DNA from: Haliclona indistincta
Lineage: Eukaryota; Porifera; Demospongiae; Haplosclerida; Chalinidae
Reading direction: 5' to 3'
Length of the DNA stretch: 64,000 nucleotides
Assembly: GCA_964017065.1 (NCBI GenBank)
Contig: OZ024786.1
Location: forward strand, 8,313,047-8,377,046
This document shows positions 1 through 10,763 of this stretch, one piece after another. The notes below the pieces were generated by a model. It was not told the DNA's origin. It worked only from the letters and a program-made list of their open reading frames with translations, and did no database searches. The translations under genes and the position numbers were made by a program. Positions within the stretch are counted from its first letter, which is position 1. The number at the start of each line of letters is the position of its first letter.

Positions 1-1009
1 AACTTATTTTGACCTACTTCTGTTTTGCCTTTAACTTTATTTATTTATTTAAAAAAAACAAAAAAAAAAATGTGTGATGGTGGCAGAGCTGCCAAGGCAG
101 AAAATCCTTGGGAGTGAGACTCATTAATATTCATATTATTCATTGGCTTAATTATATTCATTGTATTTTTATTGTTACATGTAACAGAAGAATACATTAA
201 TTTTTGTTTCGCAATAGGTGTGATGTCATGATTTATTTCTTTACGTTTAAAATTTTGATTACTTTTATTCCCCAAAAATTATAATAATACAAAAGTTGAT
301 AATTTGGATCCAATAATTTTGATAGCAGTGGGCATCAGTTAGAATTATCCGATCTCAGGATCCCTAGGCGTGAGTTTACAGCAGGTGAGCGTGAGAGCTT
401 GAGATTTCACTCTGAGGCGTGAGACTTGGTAGGTCTGTGGTGGCTATGTCGTGCACCAGTACAGTAGAGTATGCCAAGCTCCGTGGTTCTCTTATAGCAC
501 TGATCCGTCGCCTCCTGCACAAGCATTCTCTAGCCTCGTACACAGGGTACGAGGCTAAAGCATTCTCCAGCTCCAGAGGTACCGGTGTGTGAGTTCCTCA
601 TCTCTCCCGATCTTATCCGCCAGTACCCTATTGATACCTTCCCTGACACTGAGCTGTTCGATATGTGTGACGTTGCTTGATCCATCCTACAACGCAAGCC
701 AGTTATATCCCAGACCTCTCAACTCTCACGGTTTGACCGTGTGTCACACGGTTTTTGGGGAAATCTCACGGTCAAGTCTTGCCTTTCTCTCGGTCAACAG
801 TGCATTCACTACACAGCCAAGAATCAAAACCTGATTCGGATCCGTATACAGTCGCGATTCTGAATGTAGCCACCTGTCTGTATCGGGTATTTTGGGTAAT
901 GGTCCGATACATACAGGATGTAACTGCGTGTACGTATCAGCACGATAATCGTCTCTGTATCACACCCGAATCTCATCTGTTGTATTCCAATTATTACCAC
1001 TCAAAAAAT
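1..1009. other. Intergenic sequence, no gene recognised
   Basis: AT-rich up to about 330, mixed composition afterwards. I see no convincing coding frame on either strand; the open frames are short and have no splice or protein-like support. The notable structure is the hairpin at 531-557. It lies between two near-identical words (AAGCATTCTC, at about 521 and 559), which suggests a small local duplication or an excision footprint. Confidence 0.5.
531..557. repeat. Perfect 11-bp hairpin
   Basis: TAGCCTCGTAC at 531-541 is followed by a 5-nt loop (ACAGG) and its exact reverse complement at 547-557. It is an isolated stem-loop. There is no T-tract for termination and no link to a gene, so the function is unknown. 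Confidence 0.7.
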
Positions 1010-1015
1010 TTTATT
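1010..1015 (-). terminator. Polyadenylation signal AATAAA
   Basis: TTTATT on the plus strand reads AATAAA on the minus strand. It lies three bases past the stop codon (1019-1021) of the last exon of the minus-strand gene described next. Its position supports 1019-1342 as a true terminal exon. Confidence 0.5.
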
Positions 1016-1018
1016 GAT

Positions 1019-2113
1019 TCATACAAGGAAACAAAATTTACGGTTTGTGTAATCATGTACAAAAATGAGCTTTGATGTAAAAGAAGGCTCTCTCTCTACT
1101 ACAACAGGTACACGTGTATTACTAAGACAACATGAAGGCTGACACACGTGAACAAAGCTAACAGGTGAAGAGATGACAGATGAGGGTAAACAAACGATGG
1201 ATGAGGAAAGAGTATAAACTGGACAGTCAAACTCGTTCTTGAAATGGATTCCAGGTATCTCGTAAACGGGTGACATAGGTAGCACCAAGCAGTAACGTTT
1301 GTCGCCGGCTTGAAAACAGGACAGTAATTTTCCAAATTTCACCTGTATAATAATATTATTTAAAAAATAATATTTACTATTAGTGCAGTGTTAAGTTGTT
1401 AACTAACTTAATCATCGATCTGTACAAAATCTCCTGTGTCCACCAAAAGTCTATTACTAGAATTTACTGCACCATGGCTCAGAACCTTACTTTCCAAAGA
1501 CAACGACGAAGGTAGAGTGGCGGTGTATATAGTCCGCAGCAATTCTTTCAATTTGACTGGACTGTTATGCTCCAAAACTTTCAGACTGATGTCGAGCAAT
1601 CTGCATGCTTTTGTTTTACTAGATAGCTGTTCAAATAAAATGATTTAAATGTGCATGTAGGCAACAACAATCGTACTTTTCTCAGAGTCCCAGGCTGGTA
1701 AATTGCTTTGTCAGAGTTAAGTGACAAACAATTCATGTATGACTGTACAAAATTGTTCATGAATAGCTTTGTCAGTCCATCACCACACCTTATACAAATT
1801 CTTAAGTAATATGAGAAGTTTTGCAGAACATACATACCTGTGCCGACTGCCACTTTCAATGTATCCACCACTTGCAATGTAACGAAGGTCACTTAAAGAC
1901 CAAAACTACGGCAGATGTCTCTGCTTGGAGCTTGCCAATTTGAAAAAACATTTTGAGCTATTAAAAATGAATTCTCGGCCTCAAATCTGTGTAGTGCACA
2001 AAATAATTATTAGCATGCACACTCTAGAAACTTACCTTTCAGTGCTAAAACAAGAACAGCAACCATAATCTACCATGTTGTCGACCAAGTGGAGAAGAAG
2101 GTCTACTTTCAAT
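1019..2113 (-). CDS. 3' terminal exons of an unidentified host gene (partial)
   Basis: Four exons can be joined in one frame on the minus strand. Exon A ends at 2036 with donor GAAAG|GTAAG. Exon B is 1891-1838 (54 nt, phase 2 on both sides, donor CAG|GTATGT). Exon C is 1600-1426. Exon D is 1342-1019, after an acceptor ending TATACAG, and is followed at once by AATAAA. The peptide runs from LKVDLLLHLVDNMVDYG, through DLRYIASGGYIESGSRHR and LLDISLKVLEHNSPVKLKEL, to ERESPSF-like sequence and a stop. The exon C donor (TTT|GTACAG at 1425) is weak; if it is not used, the frame stops at 1408 after FVQIDD. The start of exon A is not resolved: an in-frame TGA lies just upstream, and no further exon is visible before the satellite begins near 2330. 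The gene may therefore be truncated by the satellite, or its 5' part may lie far away. I do not recognise the family. Splice sites and phases are direct observations; the gene call is inference. Confidence 0.42.
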
Positions 2114-2329
2114 TTGCGTGAGTGTTCAGTGTTTTGTGTGAGTGTTCAGGAAAGTGCTGAGAAATTAGTTCCACAAAGTTCAAGCAGGTAATACGGTGGT
2201 AATCTGCTTCAGTAAGAATAAAAGGAGTGCAGTAGGCAATCTTGAATACCTTTAACTAGACGTTTATTACCATTATTTTATTATTATTGTATTTTCTTTC
2301 AATAATAAACAAGGAACCACATGCATAAA
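2114..2329. other. Transition from gene flank to satellite
   Basis: It contains two imperfect copies of GTGAGTGTTCAG (about 2117-2149) and then ordinary AT-rich sequence that grades into the satellite. No reading frame or RNA gene is visible. Confidence 0.4.
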
Positions 2330-3953
2330 AAATATGTAATACTAGGGGGTAAAAAAAATTAAATAAAAAACATTGTTCCCATGACGCCTATAAACAATGG
2401 GAACAATGTTTTTTATTTAATTTTTTTTACCATTATTTTATTATTTTTATGTTATTTTTCAATAATAGACAAGGAACCACAAGCACAAAAAATATATAAT
2501 ACTAAAATAATGGTAAAAAAATTAAATTAAAAACATTGTTTCAATGACGCCTATAAACAATGGGAAAAATGTTTTTTATTTAATTTTTTACCATTATTTT
2601 AGTATTATATATTTTTTATGCATGTGGTTCCTTGTGTATTATTGAAAAAAATATAATAATAATAAAATAATGGTAAAAAAATTAAATAAAAAACATAGTT
2701 TCCATTGTTTATAGGTGTCATTGGAACAATGTTTTTAATTTAATTTTTTTTTACCATAATTTTAGTATTATACATTTTTTATGCATGTGGTTCCTTGTGC
2801 CTTGTGTATTATTGAAAAAAATATAATAATAATAAAATAATGGTAAAAAAATTAAATAAAAAACGTTGTTCCCATTGTTTATAGGCGTCATGGGAACAAT
2901 GTTTTTTATTAAATTTTTTAAATATTATTTTAGTATTATATATATTTTTTGCATGTGGTTCCTTGTGTATTATTGAAAAAAAAAAAATAATAATAACATA
3001 ATGGTAAAAAAAATTAAATAAAAAACATTGTTCCCATTGTTTATAGGCGTCATGGGAACAATGTTTATTATTTTAGTATTATATATTTTTTTATGCATGT
3101 GGTTCCTTGTGTCTTATTGAAAAAAAAAATTATAATAATAAAATAATGGTAAAAAAATTAAATAAAAAACATTGTTCCCATTGTTAATAGGCGTCATGGG
3201 AGCAATGTTTTTTATTTAATTTTTTTATCCTATATTATTTTTATATATTTTTTCAATAATACACAAGGAACCACATGCATAAAAAATATATAATACTAAA
3301 ATAATGGTAAAAAAAATTAAATAAAAAACATTGTTCCCATTGTTTATAGGCGTCATGGGAACGATGTTTTTTATTTAATTTTTTCTACCATTATTCTATT
3401 AATTATATATTTTTATCAATAATACACAAGGAACCACATACATAAAAAATATATAATAATAAAATAGTAAAATAATGGTAAATAAAATCATTGTTTCCAT
3501 GACGCCTATAAACAATGAGAACAATGTTTTTTATTTAATTTTTTTTCCAATTATTCTATTAATTCTATATTTTTATCAATAATACATAAGGAACTACATA
3601 CATAAAAAATATATAATAATAAAATAATGGTAAAAAAATTAATGGTAAAAAAAATTAAATAAAAACATTGTTCCCATGACGCCTATAAACAATGGGAACA
3701 ATGTTTTTTATTTAATTTTTTTACCATTATTCTATTAATTCTATATTTTTATCAATAATACACAAGGAACCACATACATAAAAAATATATAATAATAAAA
3801 TAATAGTAAAATAATGGTAAAAAAAATTAAATAAAAAAATTGTTCTCATGACGCCTATAAACAATGGGAACAATGTTTTTTATTTAATTTTTTTTACAAT
3901 TATTCTATTAATTCTATATTTTTATCAATAATACACAAGGAACCACAGTTTTT
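2330..3953. repeat. AT-rich hairpin satellite (~174 bp unit), segment 1, mixed orientation
   Basis: Each unit has two parts. The hairpin part has arms TTAAATAAAAAACATTGTTC and complement, extending into ATGGTAA / TTACCAT, around a loop holding GACGCCTATAAACA. The spacer part carries AATACACAAGGAACCACATA. In this segment the parts change orientation. The spacer reads backwards from about 2590 to 3150 (GTGGTTCCTTGTGTATTATT) and forwards again from 3220. The loop reads backwards in six successive hairpins (2690 to 3370), including the one near 3340 that lies between two forward spacers. The units are more diverged here than downstream. Confidence 0.85.
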
Positions 3954-4575
3954 ATGCCTCGGTGGGCGGAGCCACGAGGCATACAGTAATCGTGGTGTCT
4001 GTCGTTCATTCATTCTGTCTGTCGCAACGATTTCTCGTAGCTCGCTGAAAACTAATCGCTGAAACAAGCAATGCAATTGCTCACAGCTGGCTTAGTTTTG
4101 TAGCGCACGCTGTAAGTTAAGCTCTGAAACTAGCAATGCAAGTAGTACACGGTATTATCTCGCTCTAGAACATGTGAAAACTTCATACGAAACTTTGTTC
4201 GTGAGTTATGGCGCAATTTGCTCACCGGCTAGCCATCGAGCTGTTGCTGGCGATCTGGAAAGGCAAAGCTACCCACACTCCACAGTTGACTACCTAGGAG
4301 CTTATAGGGTAGAATTTCACTACAGGATAGCAGCACAGGTCCACAGAATTGTGTGAGCAAGCTATGGAAGCTATCTAGCATGCATGGGCTGTATTGGACA
4401 TTGTAGACACGCCCAGTTGAATTGTGGTCAGCACTGATTGGCTTCTGATTGTATAACTAAAGCACTGCATTGTGATTGCTGTACAGAAATCCTGTATACA
4501 TGCATCTGCAGTTACTGTGTTTGTGGAATGGTGGATTGTTGTGTTTGTGGATAATGTGTCATTCCACCGAGGCAT
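3954..4575. mobile_element. Non-autonomous TIR element (MITE), 622 bp
   Basis: It begins ATGCCTCGGTGG (3954-3965) and ends CCACCGAGGCAT (4564-4575), a perfect 12-bp terminal inverted repeat. The left end has a second, subterminal copy of the stem in inverted orientation (CGAGGCAT, 3975-3982), so that end alone can fold. The element interrupts the satellite, but the array does not resume in register (roughly 100 bp of the unit is missing), so no target duplication can be read and the superfamily is undetermined. No protein is encoded. Confidence 0.65.
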
Positions 4576-4594
4576 CTGCATCTTAGGTGCTTCA

Positions 4595-5288
4595 TTTATT
4601 TAATTTTTTTTACCATTATTCAATTAATTCTATATTTTTATCAATAATACACAAGGAACCACATACATAAAAAATATATAATATTAAAATAATGGTAAAA
4701 TAATGGTAAAAGAAATTAAATAAAAACATTGTTCCCATGACGCCTATAAACAATGGGAACAATGTTTTTTAATTAATTCTTTTTACCATTATTCTATTAA
4801 TTCTATATTTTTATCAATAATACACAAGAAACCACATACATAAAAAATATATAATAATAAAATAATAGTAAAATAATGGTAAAAAAATTAAATAAAAAAC
4901 ATTGTTCCCATGACGCATATAAACAATGGGAACAATGTTTTTTATTTAATTTTTTTTAACCATTATTCTATTAATTCTATATTTTTATCAATAATACACA
5001 AGGAACCACATACATAAAAAATATATAATAATAAAATAATAGTGGTAAAAAAATTAAATAAAAAACATTGTTCCCATGAAGCATATAAACAATGGGAACA
5101 ATGTTTTTTATTTAATTTTTTTTACCATTATTCTATTAATTATATATTTTTATCAATAATACACAAGGAACCACATACATAAAAAATATATAATAATAAA
5201 TTAATAGTAAAATAATGGTAAAAGAAATTAAATAAAAAACATTTTTGCCATGACGCCTATAAACAATAAGAACAATGTTTTTATTTAA
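4595..5288. repeat. AT-rich hairpin satellite, segment 2
   Basis: About four ~174-bp units in forward orientation, with the same hairpin and spacer as segment 1. The segment ends at the TTAA (5285-5288) used as the insertion target of the next element. Confidence 0.9.
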
Positions 5289-7081
5289 CCCTCTTACCGC
5301 GCTTAATTGTAAACGTTGCTCCACCCACGTCACGCGATGGCTGTTTTTGAATTGTGACAGCTATCTCGGTACTGCGCTTTGTCTCTGCTCTGGACGCTTC
5401 AGCGCGAAAGCTAGAGGTACGACAATGTTTTCTCAACCTGTACTATGTCCTGGGCTACTGTTATTTGTCCATCAAAGCTTGAGTTGGACCGTCAAAGCTA
5501 TCTGCTACCATCATACACTTACGCGAGCAACTATTCTTCGCTTCTTCCCTACACCACGCAGCGTAAGCTGTACCAGGAACCTTCTGTGTTGTTCAATACT
5601 GGACCTTGGCCATTGTGGAAGACTGTTTGAGCGTGATAACGACATCATCAACGGCTTTCAACTTGTACCAGGCGTGTCTAACTCCACCTACCTCACCGCC
5701 ATTTTTCCAATCATGTTGCTGTAACTTGGAGAGCAGTTTGTGCCGCTTCTACTCGCCTCTGCGTGTTTGCTACAGCTAAGTGAGTGTTGTCTATCATACT
5801 AGTGTACTCCAGAGCTTTGCTAGTAAACTTTTAAGCTTTGTATGACCCGTCAAAGCTATTCGTCAGCAAGTGATGGCGGACGAGTGAGTTGTCACGCTTC
5901 TCCTTCGTGTTGCTCTGTGTACACGGCAACTACAGCCTCTTAAGATGTTTAGAACTTGACCATGGTCATTGTGGGAGCCTTTTTGTGTGTGTTACTAAGC
6001 ACAACTGCTGTTGACAGCCTTTTTGGAGCTCATTTTCTGCCTCAACTAGAACAGAAATAATTTCCAGGAGAACACAGCTTTGTTGCTGCACACTTTGTAT
6101 CACTATTTTACACTTCCAACAGCTTAGTAAGTGTTATAAACATCTGGTTTGCCTTGAGCTATCTACCAGCAAGCTATTGAGTTATTTGTGACAACCAGGT
6201 GAGTACATTTTTATACTTATTGTGCCAGCAAAGAACACTGCTTTCTCTGTACAGCGTACGTGAACGACGTGTGTATCGTCAGGATGCTCAGGCTTGCTAT
6301 GGACGATTGTAATCTTTAAAAAGGTGAAAATAGAATGTATTTATCTTGTGTATAATGTTTGTTTTGCTTGTGTGTGCTTGGTGCTAGTGTCTCTTACATT
6401 ATAACCAGTAAAGCATGTGTGTCGTCTTGGCTGAAAAATGTCGTGATTGTTGTGTGTATTGTAGCTTGATGGCAGTCATGGCGTGTGCATTGTAGCTTGA
6501 TGTTAGTCATGGCAGTAGTTAGTGTGTCATACACTTCAGTTGTACAGTTATATAATCATGTTATCAGTGTTATTAGCCTCTTCTCATCTATTACAGTGCT
6601 GAGAAACTACCATGCTATCTGCTGATACCTTGACGTGTTTTTGCTGACTGCTCAAGATCAAAATACTTGTTCAAGCTTTCCATTACTTTTATGTTGATTG
6701 CTGTGATTGATAATAATATACAAACACACACCACCCTCTTCTGCCTGAGTAGCAAACTGTCTGTGAAAGCAAGTACAGCACTCGTCTCAACAGCAAAGCT
6801 GTGCAGACACTGTACTATTGCAGCAAGAAGCTGTCAGTTATCACTGCTTGGTGGGCGTTTGTTTACACTGACTAACGAGTGTTAGAAACCACAATAAACA
6901 AGTTAGAATACTATAGCAACTATGTTTCAACGTTGCCAAGGAGTATTGGCTGCAACAAAGTAAGTTGGCTGGCGCTAGCGGTAGCTGTTTTGAGGTAACG
7001 AAGACGCGCATATATATATGCGCGTCGCGTATACGGGTGGATTACATCGCGCATAAATATATGCGCGTCGCGGTAAAAGGG
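5289..7081. mobile_element. TTAA-targeting non-autonomous DNA transposon (piggyBac-like), copy 1
   Basis: The element is flanked by TTAA on both sides (5285-5288 and 7082-7085). Its ends are CCCTCTTACCGCG and the complement CGCGGTAAAAGGG. The uninterrupted satellite reads TTTATTTAATTTT at this point, so the TTAA duplication is confirmed by the empty site. A CCC...GGG end with a TTAA target is typical of piggyBac; Kolobok and Sola3 also use TTAA. The 1793 bp encode no recognisable transposase. The open frames (for example 5275-5724) start outside the element and carry no domain. A second copy lies at 18509-20848. Confidence 0.75.
7003..7026. repeat. 24-bp perfect palindrome, subterminal in the TTAA element
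   Basis: A GACGCGCA / TGCGCGTC palindrome around an alternating TA core, followed by a related imperfect one at about 7046-7071 (GCGCATAAATATATGCGCG). Paired subterminal palindromes are plausible transposase-binding or folding sites. In copy 2 the first one is decayed (20771-20794). Confidence 0.7.
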
Positions 7082-7085
7082 TTAA

Positions 7086-8073
7086 TTTTTTTTACCATTA
7101 TTCTATTAATTCTATATTTTTATCAATAATACACAAGGAACCACATACATAAAAAATATATATTAACAAAATAATAGTAAATAATGGTTAAAAAAATTAA
7201 ATATAAAACATTGTTCCCATGACGCCTATAAACAAAGGGAACAATGTTTTTTATTTAATTTTTTTACCATTATTCTATTAATTCTATATTTTTATCAATT
7301 ATACACAAGGAACCACATACATAAAAAATATATAATAATAAAATAATAGTAAAATCATGGTAAAAAAATTAAATAAAAAACATTGTTCCCATGACGCCTA
7401 TAAACAATGGGAACAATGTTTTATATTTAATTTTTTTTACCGTTATTCTATTAATTATATATATTTATCAATAATACACATGGAACCACTTACATAAAAA
7501 ATATATAATAATAAAATAATAGTAAAATCATGGTAAAAAAATTAAATAAAAAACATTTTTCCCATGACGCCTATAAACAATAAGAACAATGTTTTTTTTA
7601 ATTTTTTTTACCATTATTCTATTAATTCTATATTTTTATCAATAATACACAAGGAACCACATACATAAAAAATATATAATAATAAAATAATAGTAAAATA
7701 ATGTTAAAAAACATTAAATAAAAAACATTGTTCCCATGACGCATATAAACAATGGGAACAATGTTTTTTGTTCAATTTTTTTTACTATTATTCTATTAAT
7801 TTTATATTTTTATCAATAATACACAAGGAACTACATACATAAAAAATATATAATAATAAAATAATAGTAAAATAATGGTTAAAAAAATTATTCTATCAAT
7901 TCTATATTTTTATCAATAATACACAAGGATACACATACATAAAAAATATATAATAATAAAATAATAGTAAAATAATGGTTAAAAAAATTAAATAGAAAAC
8001 ATTGTTCCCATGACGCCTATAAACAATGGGAACAATGTTTTTTATTTAATTTTTTTTACCATTATTCTATTAA
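7086..8073. repeat. AT-rich hairpin satellite, segment 3
   Basis: Forward-oriented units between two TTAA elements. One unit near 7860-7960 lacks its hairpin: the spacer repeats directly, without the arms in between. This looks like a deletion through the palindrome. Confidence 0.88.
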
Positions 8074-8669
8074 CCCTTTAAGGCCTATAGCGGATTTAGC
8101 CGTCATAATTGACTCTACCTAATGTAGACGTCATAAATAGTGGCAAAAGTGCTCTAGAAAGGTCAAATAAAGTTTAATTGCAAAAGCTAACTTTACCTTA
8201 AAAAATCACCGGTTTTTCGCCGCGCCCTCCCTACTAAAATATATAGAACGGGGGGTTTTAAAGGGGGTTTCCCCCCTTTAACCCAGGGTTCGAAGGGGCG
8301 GAGCCCTTCGCCGCTTTCGGCATTTTGGGGGCTTCAGGATGCCCGGAAATGCATACTTGGGCATAGAATATGGTCTAAACTATGCTGTTTGCTCACCTGG
8401 ACACCACCAGGTTTTTGTATCAGTCACCAGGGCTAAACGAAGACCAAAATTGGCTGGAAAATGACGAGGTCGCAGCACTTAAGCGGCTTCAGTTCCGAAT
8501 TGGGAGTGGCCAACTCAGAGTTTAGTACATGGTCGTAAACTTTGACATGCCAGGAAAAAACAGTGCTAGTTTGGAACAGCTAGCGTACTGCATGTTGTAG
8601 AAATCGCAAGACAAACTGTCAGTTTAGAGCAAGCCGAATTTTCGTCAAAATAATTCAGTCACTAAAGAG
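8074..8669. mobile_element. 0.6 kb TTAA-targeting MITE, copy 1
   Basis: It is flanked by TTAA (8070-8073 and 8670-8673). The interrupted satellite would read ATTCTATTAATTATATA, exactly the sequence left when the element and one TTAA are removed. Ends are CCCTTTAAGGCC and CACTAAAGAG, so the TIR match is short. The interior has a GC-rich foldable stretch at about 8250-8320 (GGGGTTTTAAAGGGGG, CCCCCCTTT, GAAGGGGCGGAGCCCTTC). Nothing is encoded. Two almost identical copies lie at 21714-22310 and 23181-23779. Confidence 0.8.
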
Positions 8670-8673
8670 TTAA

Positions 8674-9140
8674 TTATATATTTTTATCAATAATACACAA
8701 GGAACCACATTCATAAAAAAATATATAATGATAAAATAATAGTAAAATAATGGTTAAAAAATTAAATAAAAAACATTGTTCCCATGACGCCTATAAACAA
8801 TGGGAACAATGTTTTATATTTGATTTTTTTTACCATTATTCTATTAATTCTATATTTTTATCAATAATACACAAGGATACACATACATTAAAAAATTGAT
8901 AATAATAAAATAATAGTAAAATAATGGTAAAAAAAATTAAATAAAAAACATTGTTCCCATGACGCCTATAAACAATGGGAACAATGTTTTTTATTTAATT
9001 TTTTTCCATTATTCTATTAATTATATATTTTTATCAATAATACACAAGAAACCACAGACATAAAAAATATATAATAATCAAATAATAATAAAATAATGGT
9101 AAAAATAATTAAATAAAAAAATTGTTCCCATGATGCCTAT
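8674..9140. repeat. AT-rich hairpin satellite, segment 4
   Basis: Forward-oriented units. The last one breaks inside the hairpin loop (GATGCCTAT|TAGGGAG), where element Z is inserted. Confidence 0.88.
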
Positions 9141-9166
9141 TAGGGAGACACGGTAGTGTCTCCCTA
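9141..9166. repeat. Self-complementary terminus of element Z
   Basis: TAGGGAGACAC (9141-9151), a 4-nt loop GGTA, and the exact complement (9156-9166). The same hairpin ends copy 2 (39946-39971), so it is a conserved feature of the terminus, not a chance palindrome. Confidence 0.85.
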
Positions 9167-9752
9167 TGTAGGGTTGAACGAGAAAACAAGATGGCGGCTA
9201 CATACAATGTATTAGCGTTCAAACGCTGATATTTCGCCTGGTGATCAATTTTATACGTCCAAAGACACTTAAATCTGATATCTGGCGTTGCCCCATCGTA
9301 CAGTAGCAAGGAGATTGCTCGAGATTGCTACTAAAGTGACGAACCTGGAAACGGTGAAAATCGAGTTTCGTCATCTTCGTTTTCTTCTTTCTTCTTTCTT
9401 CTTACTTCTTTCTTTCTTCCACTCGCCTAGCACCTTCACGTGAGCAGTGCCGAGACCAAAACACCCACGAACAGTCGTGAAATTCTCCTGGCATGTGCCT
9501 TTTGAACTTAGTTTTTAGCGCAACGGCGATATAAATTCCGCGATTTCTCGATCGTGATCCATTGTCAGCTAAGTGTTAGACGCCATTAATAATTATAGTG
9601 ATTGCGCAATACGCACGTGACCAAGCTGTGGTTAGCGCACGTGACCAAGCACAAGCTTGAGTATCGCTACGCCGTATAGATCACGGAGAACACATATTTG
9701 TCTGGAGTCTTCGAAGAACGGTAAGCTAGCAAGCGCAGAATCACCGTTCTGC

Positions 9753-10526
9753 CGGAAAGCGGATTTTGGGGTTGTCTAAATTCCACTCTAACACCAGTAC
9801 CTTGATTGGTCTTCACTGGCCCTCTGTTAAGGCACGCATCCTTATTCGAAAGCTCAATTTCCTGGCTAGAGTTCTAGTAAATGACGATAACATAAGTTCT
9901 CGAGTTTTTCGTACTCTGGCCTCGGATGATGTTTATGAAATCAGTCTGGTACAACAATGCCGTTTTCTGGAGAGCTTCTTTGGCACCAATTTCCTGCAAC
10001 TCTGTCTTCACAATCCTCCTGATGCACTTTCAATTGTTCATGATGCGAAGCAAGATATTCTTGCGAGTGACTGGGAAGGAACACTAGCGAAGTCCAAGTC
10101 TCATCCCTCACTCTCACTTGTGTCAGCTACAGCTAATATTGCCTCTAGTTGGAACAGCATATGGGATGAGGCACTTGAGCTGGGTGTTCGTGGAACTAAG
10201 CTAATGCAGGGGCTTTTTAATGCTCTTTCAAGACCGACCTTTGGTGAGAGACTATGTCCTCATTGTGGCGATAAAATTCCATCGAACTATTATGAACATC
10301 TGTTTTCAAGTCATCTACCTGAGTCAAAATACAGCACTGAGACCACAATACAATGGCTGGAGAACAAGAACTTTCATGATCTTATTAACCTTGCTGAGAA
10401 AATCTCATGTCTAAAGTTCACAGACTGACTCTATATTTTTTATTTCATCTACTAAGTTCTTGTTTTTGTCATTATTATCCCGTAGAGGGCAACAGTAATA
10501 AACTTAAACTTAAACTTAAACTTAAA
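9753..10526 (+). mobile_element. 5'-truncated non-LTR retrotransposon (LINE) 3' end inserted in Z
   Basis: Z copy 2 reads straight through this point (complement of ATTCTGCACTTGCCAG). Here 774 bp intervene between TTCTGC (ending 9752) and ACTTGCC (starting 10527). The insert ends in tandem (AAACTT)n at about 10498-10526, a microsatellite-type LINE tail. It carries the end of an ORF (next entry) and is truncated on its 5' side, the usual result of incomplete target-primed reverse transcription. No clear target duplication is visible. Confidence 0.72.
9754..10428 (+). pseudogene. C-terminal fragment of a LINE ORF2-like polyprotein
   Basis: The frame is open from the insertion junction to a TGA at 10426-10428, about 225 codons. 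No start codon is meaningful because the 5' part is missing. Near its C-terminus it has a C2H2-type zinc motif, CPHCGDKIPSNYYEHLFSSH (C164, C167, H178, H183 counting from 9766). Upstream lies a helical region (ILIRKLNFLARVLVNDD). This fits the tail that follows reverse transcriptase in many non-LTR retrotransposons. No RT, endonuclease or RNase H core remains, so it cannot move by itself. The clade cannot be assigned. Confidence 0.6.
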
Positions 10527-10763
10527 ACTTGCCAGATAATTATAACCGCCGTAAGCAAGTGTGGGCGGGGCTCGTATGCACTGAATTCATGCATGCGTAG
10601 GCGAGCTGATATCTACAGCATAAAAATTACTTACCTACACGTTTAAAATTGTTAATAATAAAGAAAAGCCATCAACAACAGGAAAACCGAACCAATGGTG
10701 GAAACAAAGATGGCACAGTAATTGCTTGATATTGAACTGCACTTCACTGAAAAAGGACACAAA

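Noticed and set aside
5275..5724. 149-codon plus-strand frame in the 1.8 kb TTAA element, partly kept in copy 2 (19113-19400)
   Set aside because: It starts outside the element, has no recognised domain, and the frame in copy 2 differs at both ends. The similarity is explained by the two copies being the same non-coding element.
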